64,000 nucleotides of DNA from Labilithrix sp. (lineage in GTDB: Bacteria > Myxococcota_A > Polyangia > Polyangiales > Polyangiaceae), in contig JAHBWE010000019.1 of NCBI GenBank assembly GCA_019637155.1, forward strand, positions 124,001-188,000. The letters run 5' to 3'. The notes beneath the pieces were generated by a model, which did no database searches, had not been told where the DNA came from, and saw only the letters and a program-made list of their open reading frames with translations. Shown piece by piece: positions 13,505 to 21,966 of the stretch. Position numbers and translations under genes: made by a program. The stretch's first letter is position 1, and every line of letters starts with the position of its first letter.

Positions 13505-15002
13505 CGCGCGGCCTCTTTCCCGCCGCCGACTGGCGCGCGAAGAAGCGCTCGAGGCCGCGCCGCAGCACGAGATCGAGCGAGTCCACCTCGAGCGGGCGCG
13601 TGTCTCCGATCCGGCGCCGAACGGCGGTCGGCGAATGAACGACGAGCTTCGTCTCGGCCGGAGGCATGACGTCGCGCACGCGCTCGACGTCGAACGGCAG
13701 CGAAGGCGACGCGTACGCGAAGGCTCGATCCGCGATCGCGCTCTCGACGACGGCGACCTCCTCGAACACCGCCGCGAGCGAGGCGGCGACGCGCGACGGC
13801 GAGCGGCCGCGCTCTCCGAGCCGGTTGCCGCTGAGCTGAACGGCCACGACGCCGCGCGGCGCGAGGCGCGCGCGGGCGAGCTCGTAGATCTCGCGCGTGT
13901 GGAGGAAGGCCTCCTGGAAGCCGAGCGGGCTCGGGACGTCGAACACGATGAGGTCGAACGTCTCGCCGGACCGCGCGAGGTACGCCTTGCCGTCCGTCTC
14001 GACGAGCGACCAGCCCGCGCGCCCCCGCCCCGCGTCGGGGCTGAAGAAGCGACGGCCGGTCTCGACGACGACCGGATCGAGCTCCACCGTGACGACCTCC
14101 TCCGCGAGCACGAGGAGCGGCGCGACGAGCGAGAGCGTGCCGTTGCCGACGAGGAGCACGCGGCGCGGTCGCATCAGTCGCGCCGGGATCACGGCGAGGT
14201 ACTCGTTGAGGAGCGCGAGGTCGCTCGCGTTGAGGTTCTCGAGGCCGTCGAGGTAGAGCGAGCGGCGCCCGGGCCCGTCGTCGACGACCTCCACGCGCTG
14301 GTACGGCGAGTCGATCGAGAAGACGACGTCGGCGTGTTTCATCCCGTGCACGTTGCGGTAGACGGCGGTGCTCGCGGCTTGCGCGCGCGCGGGCAGCGAC
14401 GGCAGGAGCAGCGCCGCCGGCACCGCGAACGCGAGCGCGGGACGGCGTCCCATCGAGAGGGCGAGCACGCCGCCGAGGAGGATCCAGTGCAGCGTCATCA
14501 GCACGACGACGGGGTGCCCGAACGACACGTGCACGACGAGGAGCCCGCCGAGGAAGCCGGCGAGCTCGGCGCTGTAGCTCCAGCGCATGCCCGCGACGCG
14601 GTCCTCTTGCTCCGCCACCGCGCGCGGCAGGAGCGTGGCGAGCGGCGCGAGGAGGCACGCGGCGAGGCCGACCGCGAAGGGGAGGCGCACGACCGCCGAG
14701 GTCGTGTCGAGGAGCGCGAAGCCCCAGCGCGGCAGCACGGGCAGCGACAGGTGGAGCAGGCATCCGGCGACGAAGAGCTTCGGTCCCACCGCCGTGCGCG
14801 TCAGGCGCGGCGCCCACCAGTAGCCGAGCGAGATCGCGGCGAAGAGCGTCGCGTTGACGAGGAGGATCACGATCTCCTCGCCGAAGAGGCCGCTCACGAG
14901 CTCGCGGACGATCAGCGCCTGCGACGTCGCGAGCGCGCCGCCCGCGGCCGCGAGCGCGGCGAGCCGTCGGGTCGGCGGGCGGCTCGCTCCACTCCCGTTC
15001 AC
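13497..15002 (-). CDS. Membrane-bound spermidine synthase-like aminopropyltransferase
   Basis: A 501-residue protein starting GTG 15002, overlapping the upstream stop (GTGA). The first half has about six transmembrane segments. The second half is a spermidine-synthase fold: the SAM-type loop VLLVGNGTLSLVAPLL, acidic VVTVELDPVVVETG, and YLDGLENLNASD in place of the canonical YLDG-Q gatekeeping segment. Soluble SpeE is about 300 residues, so this is the membrane-fused class seen in many bacteria, whose true substrate is often uncertain. Its place in an iron-linked operon suggests polyamine or related modification tied to metal uptake. Confidence 0.75.
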   Translation of the reverse strand: MNGSGASRPPTRRLAALAAAGGALATSQALIVRELVSGLFGEEIVILLVNATLFAAISLGYWWAPRLTRTAVGPKLFVAGCLLHLSLPVLPRWGFALLDTTSAVVRLPFAVGLAACLLAPLATLLPRAVAEQEDRVAGMRWSYSAELAGFLGGLLVVHVSFGHPVVVLMTLHWILLGGVLALSMGRRPALAFAVPAALLLPSLPARAQAASTAVYRNVHGMKHADVVFSIDSPYQRVEVVDDGPGRRSLYLDGLENLNASDLALLNEYLAVIPARLMRPRRVLLVGNGTLSLVAPLLVLAEEVVTVELDPVVVETGRRFFSPDAGRGRAGWSLVETDGKAYLARSGETFDLIVFDVPSPLGFQEAFLHTREIYELARARLAPRGVVAVQLSGNRLGERGRSPSRVAASLAAVFEEVAVVESAIADRAFAYASPSLPFDVERVRDVMPPAETKLVVHSPTAVRRRIGDTRPLEVDSLDLVLRRGLERFFARQSAAGKRPRDE

Positions 15003-15901
15003 TTGACCCCCAGCGCGGCGAGGACGGGCGCCACGAGCGCCGACCCCGCGTTCATCGCGTGGTTCCGCTGCGAGCGCGGGAGCCCGACGCGAGGCGCGCG
15101 CCGGCCCTCCGAGAGGAGGAGCGTCCCGAAGAGGCGGTCCCACACCGCGAGGGCGGAGCCGTAGTTGCCGCGCGCGCCGCTGCGTGCATGATGCAACTGA
15201 TGCTGCGCCGGGCTGATCAGCCAGCGCTCGATCGCGGCGGGGAAGCGGAGCCAGACGTGCGAGTGGCGGAGGTTCGCGCCGGCGGCGGTCCAGACGAAGC
15301 CGAGGACGTCGACGCCGAGGACCTCGAACGAGCGCAGCGTGCCGGGGAGGAGCCACATGAAGACGCCGGTGACGAGGCCGGCCGCGAGGCCGCCGCGGAG
15401 CTGGTTGAGCGAGCTCTCGAGCGGGTGCACGCGATAGAGCGTGAGCGGGGTGAGCACCTCGGCGGAGTGATGCACCTTGTGGAGCTCCCACAGCGCGGGG
15501 ACGACGTGCATCGCGCGGTGGACGAGGTAGCGCGTGAGGTCGTCGGCGAGGAAGAGCGCGAGCGTGAACGCGACGAACACCGGCGTGCGATCGCCGCTCC
15601 ACGACAGCGGGCTCGCCCCGACGCGGTCGCGGACCGCGCCGCAGATGACGAGCGCGACGCCGAGGACGGAGAGGCGGAGCGGCCAGAGCAGGAGCGGCTG
15701 GCACACGCCGCGGACCGCGAGCCACACCACGTCGAGGCGCGACGAGCGATGGAGGAAGAGGCGGCGCGGGAAGAGGAAGCGGAGGAGCGGCGTGCGCGAG
15801 AGCCCGCGCCACCACGCGAACGCCGCGAGGAGGAGCGACATCCCGATGAACGGCAGCCACACGCGATGGTGCGGGCCGAGGAGCTCCTCGAGCGGGGTCA
15901 A
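14999..15901 (-). CDS. Fatty-acid hydroxylase / sterol desaturase family membrane enzyme
   Basis: A 300-residue membrane protein starting with TTG 15901, which overlaps the imelysin stop codon. The di-iron histidine clusters are visible: HRAMH, HKVHHS, HSHVW and HQLHH, between predicted membrane helices. The family inserts hydroxyl groups or double bonds in lipids using a non-heme di-iron centre. Its overlap with an iron-related peptidase-fold gene and a spermidine synthase-like gene is unusual; lipid modification during iron stress is one possibility. Confidence 0.8.
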   Translation of the reverse strand: MTPLEELLGPHHRVWLPFIGMSLLLAAFAWWRGLSRTPLLRFLFPRRLFLHRSSRLDVVWLAVRGVCQPLLLWPLRLSVLGVALVICGAVRDRVGASPLSWSGDRTPVFVAFTLALFLADDLTRYLVHRAMHVVPALWELHKVHHSAEVLTPLTLYRVHPLESSLNQLRGGLAAGLVTGVFMWLLPGTLRSFEVLGVDVLGFVWTAAGANLRHSHVWLRFPAAIERWLISPAQHQLHHARSGARGNYGSALAVWDRLFGTLLLSEGRRAPRVGLPRSQRNHAMNAGSALVAPVLAALGVK

Positions 15902-17094
15902 TCGTTGTCCCCTTCGACGCGGGAGGGGAGCTCGAGGTTGAGGACGGTGACGACCTCGGTCTTGAGGATGTCGGCGAGCTTCTTCAGCGCGGCGTGGAAC
16001 GCTTGCGCCTCCGCGCTGCGGGCGGCGAGCGCGTCCTCGAACGTGCCGGCGGGGATCTTGGCGAATGTCGCCTCGACCTCGGCGAACGCGGCGGCGGCCG
16101 ACGCGGCGACGCGGCCCGCGCCCACACCTTCGAGGAGATCGTCGAAGCCGAGACCTCCGCCGTCTACGCCACATCCGAAGAATATCGCGCGGAACCCGGC
16201 GAGGTTGGCGGCGACGTACGCGTGCCCGAGGCGCGAGTGCGGCGCTTCGACGAGCTCCGGCTCGCCGAGCGCGCGGCCGACCTTGTCGTCCTTGAGCTCC
16301 TTGTCGAGGTAAAAGAGCGCGTCCGTCAGCGCGTTGATCGCGCCCTGCTGCGAGGCGAACACGCGGCTGCCGCTCCCCGCCGTCTCGAGCTCGGCGAGGA
16401 AGTTGCCGCCGCTCGGCTCCCAGCGCTGCACGAGATCGCCGAGCCGCGCCGCGACGTCTTCGCCGACGACGCGCGCGTAGGCGGCGCGCCGCTTCGTGAG
16501 CTCGGCGGGGGCGAGGCCGGCCCACGTGCCCTCGGTGTTGATCGCGGCCGTCGCCGGGCACGCGTTGGCGGCGCCTTCGTAGAAGAGGAGGTACTCGATC
16601 GTGGCGAGGCCGCGCGCGCCGGCGCGGGTCTTCACCGAGCGGAGCTCGGGCTCGAGGTACTTCTCGTTCGCGAGCGTGTCGTCCATGAGGCAGCGATCGG
16701 GATCGGGGAACATGTAGACCTGATCGCGGATCCCTTCGCCGCCGGGGCCGATCGCGCGCGCGAAGGGGCCGAACTGCATCGCCTCGGCGCGCTGGAATTC
16801 GGTCATCGTCTCCGCGAACGCGGCGCGCGCGGCCGCCTTCGTCGCGTCGCTCGGCGCGGCGTCCCACGCGCGCAGCGCGTCGGCGAGCACGTCGGCCTTC
16901 GCCTTCGTGCGCCGATACGTGTCGAGCGCGCACGCGCCTTCGCCGGCGAGGAGCTCCGCGCGCGTGAACGTGCCCGCGTCGGAGACGAGCGTGCCGGGCT
17001 CGAAGCGCACCTCGGCCGAGTCGCCCCGCCGGCAGGCGATCGCGACCGGCCCGCCGAGGACGGCGGCGGCGAGGACGACGTCGCGCGCCCTCAC
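15898..17094 (-). CDS. Imelysin (M75 peptidase-like) iron-regulated protein
   Basis: A 398-residue protein of the imelysin/EfeO-M75 fold. The N-terminus is hydrophobic and ends near GPVAIAC, consistent with a lipoprotein or periplasmic signal. The duplicated four-helix-bundle pattern is visible in FAETMTEFQRAEAMQFGP, GARGLATIEYLLFYEG (the family's G-x-E-Y-L motif) and LGHAYVAANLAGFRAIFFG. Imelysins bind iron or assist periplasmic iron uptake; peptidase activity is doubtful. A Fur box lies about 70 nt upstream. It heads six genes linked by overlapping codons, so it is likely derepressed by iron starvation. Confidence 0.85.
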   Translation of the reverse strand: MRARDVVLAAAVLGGPVAIACRRGDSAEVRFEPGTLVSDAGTFTRAELLAGEGACALDTYRRTKAKADVLADALRAWDAAPSDATKAAARAAFAETMTEFQRAEAMQFGPFARAIGPGGEGIRDQVYMFPDPDRCLMDDTLANEKYLEPELRSVKTRAGARGLATIEYLLFYEGAANACPATAAINTEGTWAGLAPAELTKRRAAYARVVGEDVAARLGDLVQRWEPSGGNFLAELETAGSGSRVFASQQGAINALTDALFYLDKELKDDKVGRALGEPELVEAPHSRLGHAYVAANLAGFRAIFFGCGVDGGGLGFDDLLEGVGAGRVAASAAAAFAEVEATFAKIPAGTFEDALAARSAEAQAFHAALKKLADILKTEVVTVLNLELPSRVEGDND

Positions 17095-17166
17095 GTCGTC
17101 CGGCCGGTCATCTCGACGCCGGATGCGAGGAAGACCGCGGGCCTCTTCATGCGGGGCTCTCTGCCA

Positions 17167-17192
17167 TTAATGAAAATGATTATCAACATTAA
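17167..17192. promoter_or_regulatory. Fur box 2, between divergent imelysin and lipoprotein genes
   Basis: TTAATG (17167-17172) and CATTAA (17187-17192) flank GAAAATGATTATCAA, which fits the Fur 19-mer well. It lies between the imelysin operon (start 17094) and the lipoprotein gene (start 17215) and could control both directions. Confidence 0.8.
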
Positions 17193-17214
17193 CTTCGCGT
17201 GCTAGGAAAGCCTC

Positions 17215-17946
17215 GTGAAAACAGCTGGTTCCCTCGCGGCGGTCCTTGCCATGCTCCTCGGTTGCGGGTCCGACGGCACCACCGGCACCTCGCCGGACGC
17301 GTCCGCGCCCGACGCCGGCGACGGGCGGACCGACCCGTTCTGCCGGACGCGTCCGCGCCTCTCCTTCTGTGAGGACTTCGACGAAGGCGAGCTCCCCGGG
17401 CGCTTCGAGTCGATCGAAGGGAGCGCGGCGATCGTCACGCGGGGGCCTCGCGACGGCGCGCCCTCCGCCCCGAACGTCGTCACGATCGCGCAGACGGCGG
17501 AGGCGACCGATGCCCGCCTCACGTTCTCCTCCGCGCGCGGGAACAAGTTCAACCTCTTCTTCCTCGTCGCCGTCGCGGAGGGCCACGGCCGGCTCGACCT
17601 CGCCGGCCTCGATGACGGCGACTACCACCTCGAGCTCGGCGTCGAGCCCGACGGGAAGTGGTACGTCGAGGAGCGGATCGCCGGCGGCGCGCCGCGCCTG
17701 GTGGCGACGGAGCTCGGGCCGCGCCGCGGCGAGTTCACGAGCGTGCGCTTCGACGTCTACGTCGACGGCGCGGGCGAGGGCCACATCCGCTTCCGCTCCG
17801 GCAGCGACACCGTGTTCACGAGCGAGCCGCTCTCGTTCGGCGACGCGCGCGCGGAGCTCGCGCCGCGCTGGTACGTCGGCGCGCGGCTCCGCGCCGGCGA
17901 TCCGTCACGCGTCGCCTTCGACACCGTCACGCTCGGCGAGGACTGA
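17215..17946 (+). CDS. Lipoprotein with concanavalin/LamG-like fold
   Basis: A 243-residue protein from GTG 17215 with an AGGAAAG site upstream. The signal peptide ends at MLLGC (Cys17). After an Asp/Ala/Pro-rich linker, DPFCRTRPRLSFCEDFDEGELPG starts a beta-rich domain (FNLFFLVAVAEG, YHLELGVEPDGKWYVEE, GEFTSVRFDVYVDG) that looks like the jelly-roll found in many myxobacterial lipoproteins with a C--FC-DFD start. It probably binds carbohydrate or surface polymer. It starts 23 nt from Fur box 2, so it may be iron-regulated. Confidence 0.7.
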   Translation: MKTAGSLAAVLAMLLGCGSDGTTGTSPDASAPDAGDGRTDPFCRTRPRLSFCEDFDEGELPGRFESIEGSAAIVTRGPRDGAPSAPNVVTIAQTAEATDARLTFSSARGNKFNLFFLVAVAEGHGRLDLAGLDDGDYHLELGVEPDGKWYVEERIAGGAPRLVATELGPRRGEFTSVRFDVYVDGAGEGHIRFRSGSDTVFTSEPLSFGDARAELAPRWYVGARLRAGDPSRVAFDTVTLGED

Positions 17947-17948
17947 CG

Positions 17949-18632
17949 TCACGCTCCTCGCTCGAGGACGAGCCCGACGATCCCGAACGCGCGGAAGAGC
18001 TCGGCCTTCACGGAGAGCCCCGCGTCGTCGAGCAACGTGACGAGCCGCTCGCGCGTGATCGCGTGGAACCCCGACGTGAGCCGCTCGCGCATCGTCTCGA
18101 GGCGCTCGTCGAGGACGCCGGCCGCGTGCGAGCAGCGCAGATGCGCCTCGGTCAGGAGCGCGCGCGCCGGCCCCACGTCCTCGAGCTCCGCGAGCACGAC
18201 GACGCCGCGCGGACGCACCGCGCGGCCGAGGTCGCGCAGGAAGGACGCGCGCGCGCCGTCGTCGGGGATCAGGTGGCCGACGAGGAGGACGATCGCCGCG
18301 TCGTAGGGGCGATCGATCCGGAGCTCCGCGAGCGTCGCGGCGTGGACGACGATGGCCTCCTCCATCGCGGCCGCGGCGACGGTCCTCCGCGCCGCCTCCG
18401 CCATCGCGGGAGACGGATCGATCGCGTCGACGACGCAGCCAGGGAACGCGCGCGCGATCGCGACGGCCTCGAGCGCGGGACCGCAGCCGACCGCGAGCAC
18501 GCGCTCGATCGGCGCGACCGCCGCGCCCAGCACCGCCGGCACCATCGCGTGGAGCGCGTAGTAGCCGGGGATGAGGAGCCGGATCTCCTCCATGTAGCGT
18601 TCGGCGTCGTCGAACGGCTTCGGCGCGGTCAC
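17949..18632 (-). CDS. SAM-dependent class I methyltransferase
   Basis: A 227-residue protein from GTG 18632, overlapping the stop of the DUF2325 gene (GTGA). The SAM-binding core is VLAVGCGPALEAVAIARAFPG with acidic VDAIDPSPAMAEAA, and post-motif I/II strands AAIVLLVGHLI and GVVVLAELEDVG. The substrate cannot be told from sequence. It is the last gene of the Fur-box-headed heme oxygenase operon, so a tetrapyrrole, siderophore or metallophore substrate is possible. Confidence 0.8.
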   Translation of the reverse strand: MTAPKPFDDAERYMEEIRLLIPGYYALHAMVPAVLGAAVAPIERVLAVGCGPALEAVAIARAFPGCVVDAIDPSPAMAEAARRTVAAAAMEEAIVVHAATLAELRIDRPYDAAIVLLVGHLIPDDGARASFLRDLGRAVRPRGVVVLAELEDVGPARALLTEAHLRCSHAAGVLDERLETMRERLTSGFHAITRERLVTLLDDAGLSVKAELFRAFGIVGLVLERGA

Positions 18633-19822
18633 GACGCGCCCGCGATCGACTGGACGCCGCGCGCGAACGACGAGAGCCCCGACGTCCGCAGCGGGAGGAA
18701 GCGCTTCGACATGTGCTTGCACGCGCGCTTCACCTTCAGGTACGCGGCGTGGCTCACGCAGTCGAGCGGGCAGACGACCGCGTCCACCGTCGCGAGCGCG
18801 CGCGTCACCGCGTCGAGCGACTCCTCGATCCCTCCGTCGTGATGAATGAGCTCGCCGCCGCGCCGCTCGACGAGCGCGCGGTAGTGCTGCACGAGGTTGG
18901 TCCGTCCGCCGACGCAGAGGATCCGCTTTCCGTCGAGGCCCGCGGTCAGCTCGGCGCGGCCGTCGACGAGGGGGCAGAGCGGCCGCGTGGCGAGCTCGAG
19001 CTCGTGCTCCAGCGCCTCGGTCTCGGCGACGAGCTCGGAGACGTGCTCCGACGCCTGCTCGGCGGTGGTCCGCGCCTCCGCGAGCGCGGACTCCGCGGCC
19101 GTCGCGCGCGCGAGGGCGGCGGCGAGGTCACGCTCGATCGCCTCGACGCGTCCCGCGAGATCGCTCACGAGCGAGGTGGACTCGAGCGCGGCGATGCGGT
19201 CGTGGGCGAGCCGGAGGCGCCGCTCCATCTCGTCGCGTTCGCTCCGCTGCGCGGCCATCTCCTCTTCGAGCCGCCTGCGGTCCTTGAGGAGGCTCCGGTG
19301 ATCGTGCTTCAGCTGCGCGAGCTTGCCGTCGAGGGTGGCGGACGTGACCTCGAGGTCGTGGACGCGCGCCACGTCGGACGATCGCGACGCGCCGACGAGG
19401 TGCGAGAGCATGTGGATCTCGCCGAAGAGCCGCCACTGGAGCTCCTTCGAGCAGAGCGGATGGCTCATCGCGCCCCAGTACGCGCCGGCGATCTGACCGC
19501 GCGCGCAGACCTCTTTCCACCGCGCCTCGAGCTCCTCCTCCGTGCGCGCGCGGCGCAGGATGCGGGCGGGGACCTGGTGTCGCTTCTCGAGCTCCTTGTC
19601 GACGAGCTTCGACACCTCGTTCGGGTAGAGCATCATGTCGACGAACCAGGAGTGGAGCTTGTACGGCACCGTCTCGGGGTCGATCTTGTAGCGGGCGCGC
19701 CGCGCGATCGCGTGGAGGTCGTTCAGCGTCAGGCACGTGCCCAGCACGGAGCAGTGCATGCCGGCGTCGATCTGCCAGATGCGCCGCCGATCGACGAGGC
19801 TCGTCGCGACCAGCGCCGTCAT
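18629..19822 (-). CDS. DUF2325 domain protein with central coiled coil
   Basis: A 397-residue protein. The N-terminal about 150 residues contain conserved HCSVLGTCLTLNDLHAIARR and HPLCSKELQWRLFGEIHMLSHL, with Cys and His that could bind heme or metal. Residues about 165-290 are a long coiled coil rich in Arg, Glu and Ala. The C-terminal domain (about 310-397) is DUF2325: ILCVGGRTNLVQHYRALVER, DAVVCPLDCVSHAAYLKVKR. DUF2325 is a Rossmann-like Cys-containing domain found near iron and heme genes. Start and stop overlap both neighbours, so it is an integral member of the heme oxygenase operon; function unknown. Confidence 0.8.
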   Translation of the reverse strand: MTALVATSLVDRRRIWQIDAGMHCSVLGTCLTLNDLHAIARRARYKIDPETVPYKLHSWFVDMMLYPNEVSKLVDKELEKRHQVPARILRRARTEEELEARWKEVCARGQIAGAYWGAMSHPLCSKELQWRLFGEIHMLSHLVGASRSSDVARVHDLEVTSATLDGKLAQLKHDHRSLLKDRRRLEEEMAAQRSERDEMERRLRLAHDRIAALESTSLVSDLAGRVEAIERDLAAALARATAAESALAEARTTAEQASEHVSELVAETEALEHELELATRPLCPLVDGRAELTAGLDGKRILCVGGRTNLVQHYRALVERRGGELIHHDGGIEESLDAVTRALATVDAVVCPLDCVSHAAYLKVKRACKHMSKRFLPLRTSGLSSFARGVQSIAGAS

Positions 19823-20673
19823 CGCGCGTCCTCCTTCCCGTTCTTCTCGTCGCCGCGCGTGCGGACGTGCACGATCGTCGGCGGCATGTTCCGGAGGATC
19901 GGGACGCGGCCGAACAGCTGGAGGCACAGCCCGGAGACGCCGCGCATCGCGCCGTACGGGATCGTCTCGACGCTCGCGACGCGATCGCTCCAGCGGCGGA
20001 GGAGCGGCTCGATCTCGTCGCGGTCGGCGCCCCAGGGCATCGGCGGCGCGCGGTAGTGCTTCGTCTTGTGGAAGCCGGCGAGCGTCTTGCGCGAGAACCA
20101 GCGCGGGATCGCGTCGAACATGAGCTCGATGCCGGGGAAGCGCTCGAACATCGCGCGGACGAGGTGGCGGACGTCGTCTTCCTGGAAGTACATGAAGAGG
20201 CCTTGCGCCGTCACGAAGACGCCGCGCGTGGCGTCGACCTCGTCCATCCAGCCGTGATCGAGCGCGCTCCGGCGCACGTGCCGGCATCGCTCCGTCGCGC
20301 GGAGGAACCGCTCGCGGACGTCGATCGCGTCCGGGAGATCGACACAGAGCCAGCGGACCTCTCCGTCGTCGCAGCGCTGGAACTGCGTCTCGAGCCCGCA
20401 CGCGAGCTCGACGACGGTCCCGCCGGGGTGCGCGGCGAGCCACGGGCGGAGGGCGTCGTCGAAGACGAGCGAGCGCATCGGATGCGATCCGTCCGGCCGG
20501 CCGAAGCTGCGCTCGTAGTCGTACGCGATCGCGTCGTAGATGCGGACCGCTTCGGGGTCCTTGAGGCGGGCGTCGCGCCGCTTCGCCTCGTGGGCGCGGT
20601 TGTGGAGCGTCCAGAGCATCGTCTCGGGGACGCCGTCGAGTCGTACGGTTCGTTCGTTCGTCGCGTCGTTCAT
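19819..20673 (-). CDS. LCMT-family class I O-methyltransferase
   Basis: A 284-residue protein. ELACGLETQFQR (about 89-100) is the characteristic GLETQ SAM loop of the leucine carboxyl methyltransferase/PKS methyltransferase family, followed by WLCVDLPDAIDVRERFL and a second motif FVTAQGLFMYFQEDDV. This family methylates carboxylates or hydroxyls of small molecules and polyketides. The ATG overlaps the heme oxygenase stop, so it is co-translated. Two methyltransferases in a heme oxygenase operon suggest modification of a heme breakdown product or a metallophore (inference). Confidence 0.8.
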   Translation of the reverse strand: MNDATNERTVRLDGVPETMLWTLHNRAHEAKRRDARLKDPEAVRIYDAIAYDYERSFGRPDGSHPMRSLVFDDALRPWLAAHPGGTVVELACGLETQFQRCDDGEVRWLCVDLPDAIDVRERFLRATERCRHVRRSALDHGWMDEVDATRGVFVTAQGLFMYFQEDDVRHLVRAMFERFPGIELMFDAIPRWFSRKTLAGFHKTKHYRAPPMPWGADRDEIEPLLRRWSDRVASVETIPYGAMRGVSGLCLQLFGRVPILRNMPPTIVHVRTRGDEKNGKEDAR

Positions 20674-21302
20674 CGATCGAAGACCTCCGTCCAGAGCTCG
20701 TCTGCGAGCGCGCGGTTCAGCTCGAAGGCGACGTTCGCCTCCGCGACGATCGCGCGGCTCTCTTCTTCGTCGCGAGGGAACCCGTCGAGGCGGCGGCGGA
20801 AGCCCTCGCGGAAGGCGGCAGGGTCGGGGATGTCGGGGAAGGCGAAGAAGGCGAGGCCCTCTTGCGATCGCAGCCCGAGGACGCGCCGCGCGACCTTGCC
20901 GGCGATGATGCCGCCCGACACGTCGGCCATGAAGCGGACGTACGCGTGCGCGACGAGGAGCGAGGGCGTCTCGTCGACGACGCAGCGGACGCGCTCGACG
21001 TACCGCGCGCTGGCGCCGTCGCGGATCGGCTCCGGCGACACCCCGAAGAACCGAAGGTCGGCGAGCATGGCGCGCGACCGATACGCGGCCGGCAGGTGAA
21101 AGGCCTGGAGGCGCGAGTCGCGGAGCGCGCGTTCGAGCGCGCCTTCCATCGTCACGTAGACGGGGTAGAGCCGAGCGAGCCCTTCTGCGTACGCCTGCGT
21201 CGTGAGCGTCCCTCGAAAGAACGCGCGCGCGAGCCTCGTGCTCTCGACGAGCCGATGCATCACCTTGGTCTCGCGACGAAGCCGCCGAGAGAGAGGAGGC
21301 AT
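20670..21302 (-). CDS. Heme oxygenase (biliverdin-producing type)
   Basis: A 210-residue all-helical protein. The proximal heme ligand is His16 in KVMHRLVEST, and YVRFMADVSGG (about 121-131) corresponds to the distal-helix GDLSGG motif that contacts heme. It opens heme to biliverdin, CO and Fe2+ using reducing equivalents, which a ferredoxin reductase such as the one at 10817 could provide. The start at 21302 gives normal family length; the frame is open upstream but would run through Fur box 3. It heads a four-gene overlapping operon. Confidence 0.85.
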   Translation of the reverse strand: MPPLSRRLRRETKVMHRLVESTRLARAFFRGTLTTQAYAEGLARLYPVYVTMEGALERALRDSRLQAFHLPAAYRSRAMLADLRFFGVSPEPIRDGASARYVERVRCVVDETPSLLVAHAYVRFMADVSGGIIAGKVARRVLGLRSQEGLAFFAFPDIPDPAAFREGFRRRLDGFPRDEEESRAIVAEANVAFELNRALADELWTEVFDR

Positions 21303-21612
21303 CACGGGCACCGCGGCGACGTCCACGGTCACCCCCACCCACCCCGCCGCGACCGCAACATCGCCGCCTGCCACCGCGACGAAGCTTCCGCACGGGTGTC
21401 TGGCATCGCGTCGCGTCCGCGTTCGCGCGGTCGCTCGGGGCTGCCTCGTCCCGCCACGCGGAATTGGCTCCGTCGAATGATATTGAAAGTCATTTTCAAT
21501 AAAGTGCCATTTGACCGAAGCGCGGTCAAGGCGCGCCAGCGCGGGCAAAGGGCAGACGGGCAGACGAGCGCGCGCGGGCGGCATCGCGGGAGCGGTCCGC
21601 CGCCGCCGATGC
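21303..21612. other. Intergenic region holding Fur box 3; no gene seen
   Basis: About 310 nt between heme oxygenase and the rhodanese gene. Besides the Fur box at 21481-21501 I see no credible gene; open frames here give Arg/Pro/Ala-rich low-complexity products. The distance of about 180 nt from the box to the chosen heme oxygenase start implies a long leader or an unrecognised upstream start. Confidence 0.6.
21481..21501. promoter_or_regulatory. Fur box 3, upstream of heme oxygenase operon
   Basis: TATTGAAA, 5 nt (GTCAT), TTTCAATA: perfect 8-bp arms. GATATTGAAAGTCATTTTC aligns with the Fur 19-mer. It is AT-rich within a GC-rich region. Confidence 0.85.
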
Positions 21613-21966
21613 TCATCCTCGCTCGATCGGTAGTCCTGCGTCGTTCCAGGCGAGCATTCCGCCGGTCATGTTCATGATGCGGCGGAAGCCGCGCTGCGTG
21701 AGCGCGGTGGCGGCTTGGCTGGAGCGGGCGCCTGAGCGGCAGACGAGGACCAGCTCGGCGTCCTTCGGCCACGCCGGCGCGGCGGCGAGGACGGTCGCGA
21801 GTGGGACGTGCTCCGCGTCCGCGATGCGACCGAGCTCGCCGGCGAGCTCGTGGGGCTCGCGCACGTCGACGACGTGGACGTGGCGCGCCCTCGCGAAGAC
21901 CTGCGACGGCGTGACGTCGCGGTAGCCGGCGGCGTTCGGCGCGGCCGATTCATGCAGCGTCGTCAT
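21613..21966 (-). CDS. Single-domain rhodanese sulfurtransferase
   Basis: A 117-residue rhodanese. VDVREPHELAGELG begins the fold and CRSGARS (Cys76) is the persulfide-carrying active-site loop. Its ATG lies inside the end of the persulfide dioxygenase gene (17-nt overlap), the usual partnership: one passes sulfane sulfur between thiols and the other oxidises glutathione or other persulfides to sulfite. Cytoplasmic; no signal peptide. Confidence 0.88.
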   Translation of the reverse strand: MTTLHESAAPNAAGYRDVTPSQVFARARHVHVVDVREPHELAGELGRIADAEHVPLATVLAAAPAWPKDAELVLVCRSGARSSQAATALTQRGFRRIMNMTGGMLAWNDAGLPIERG

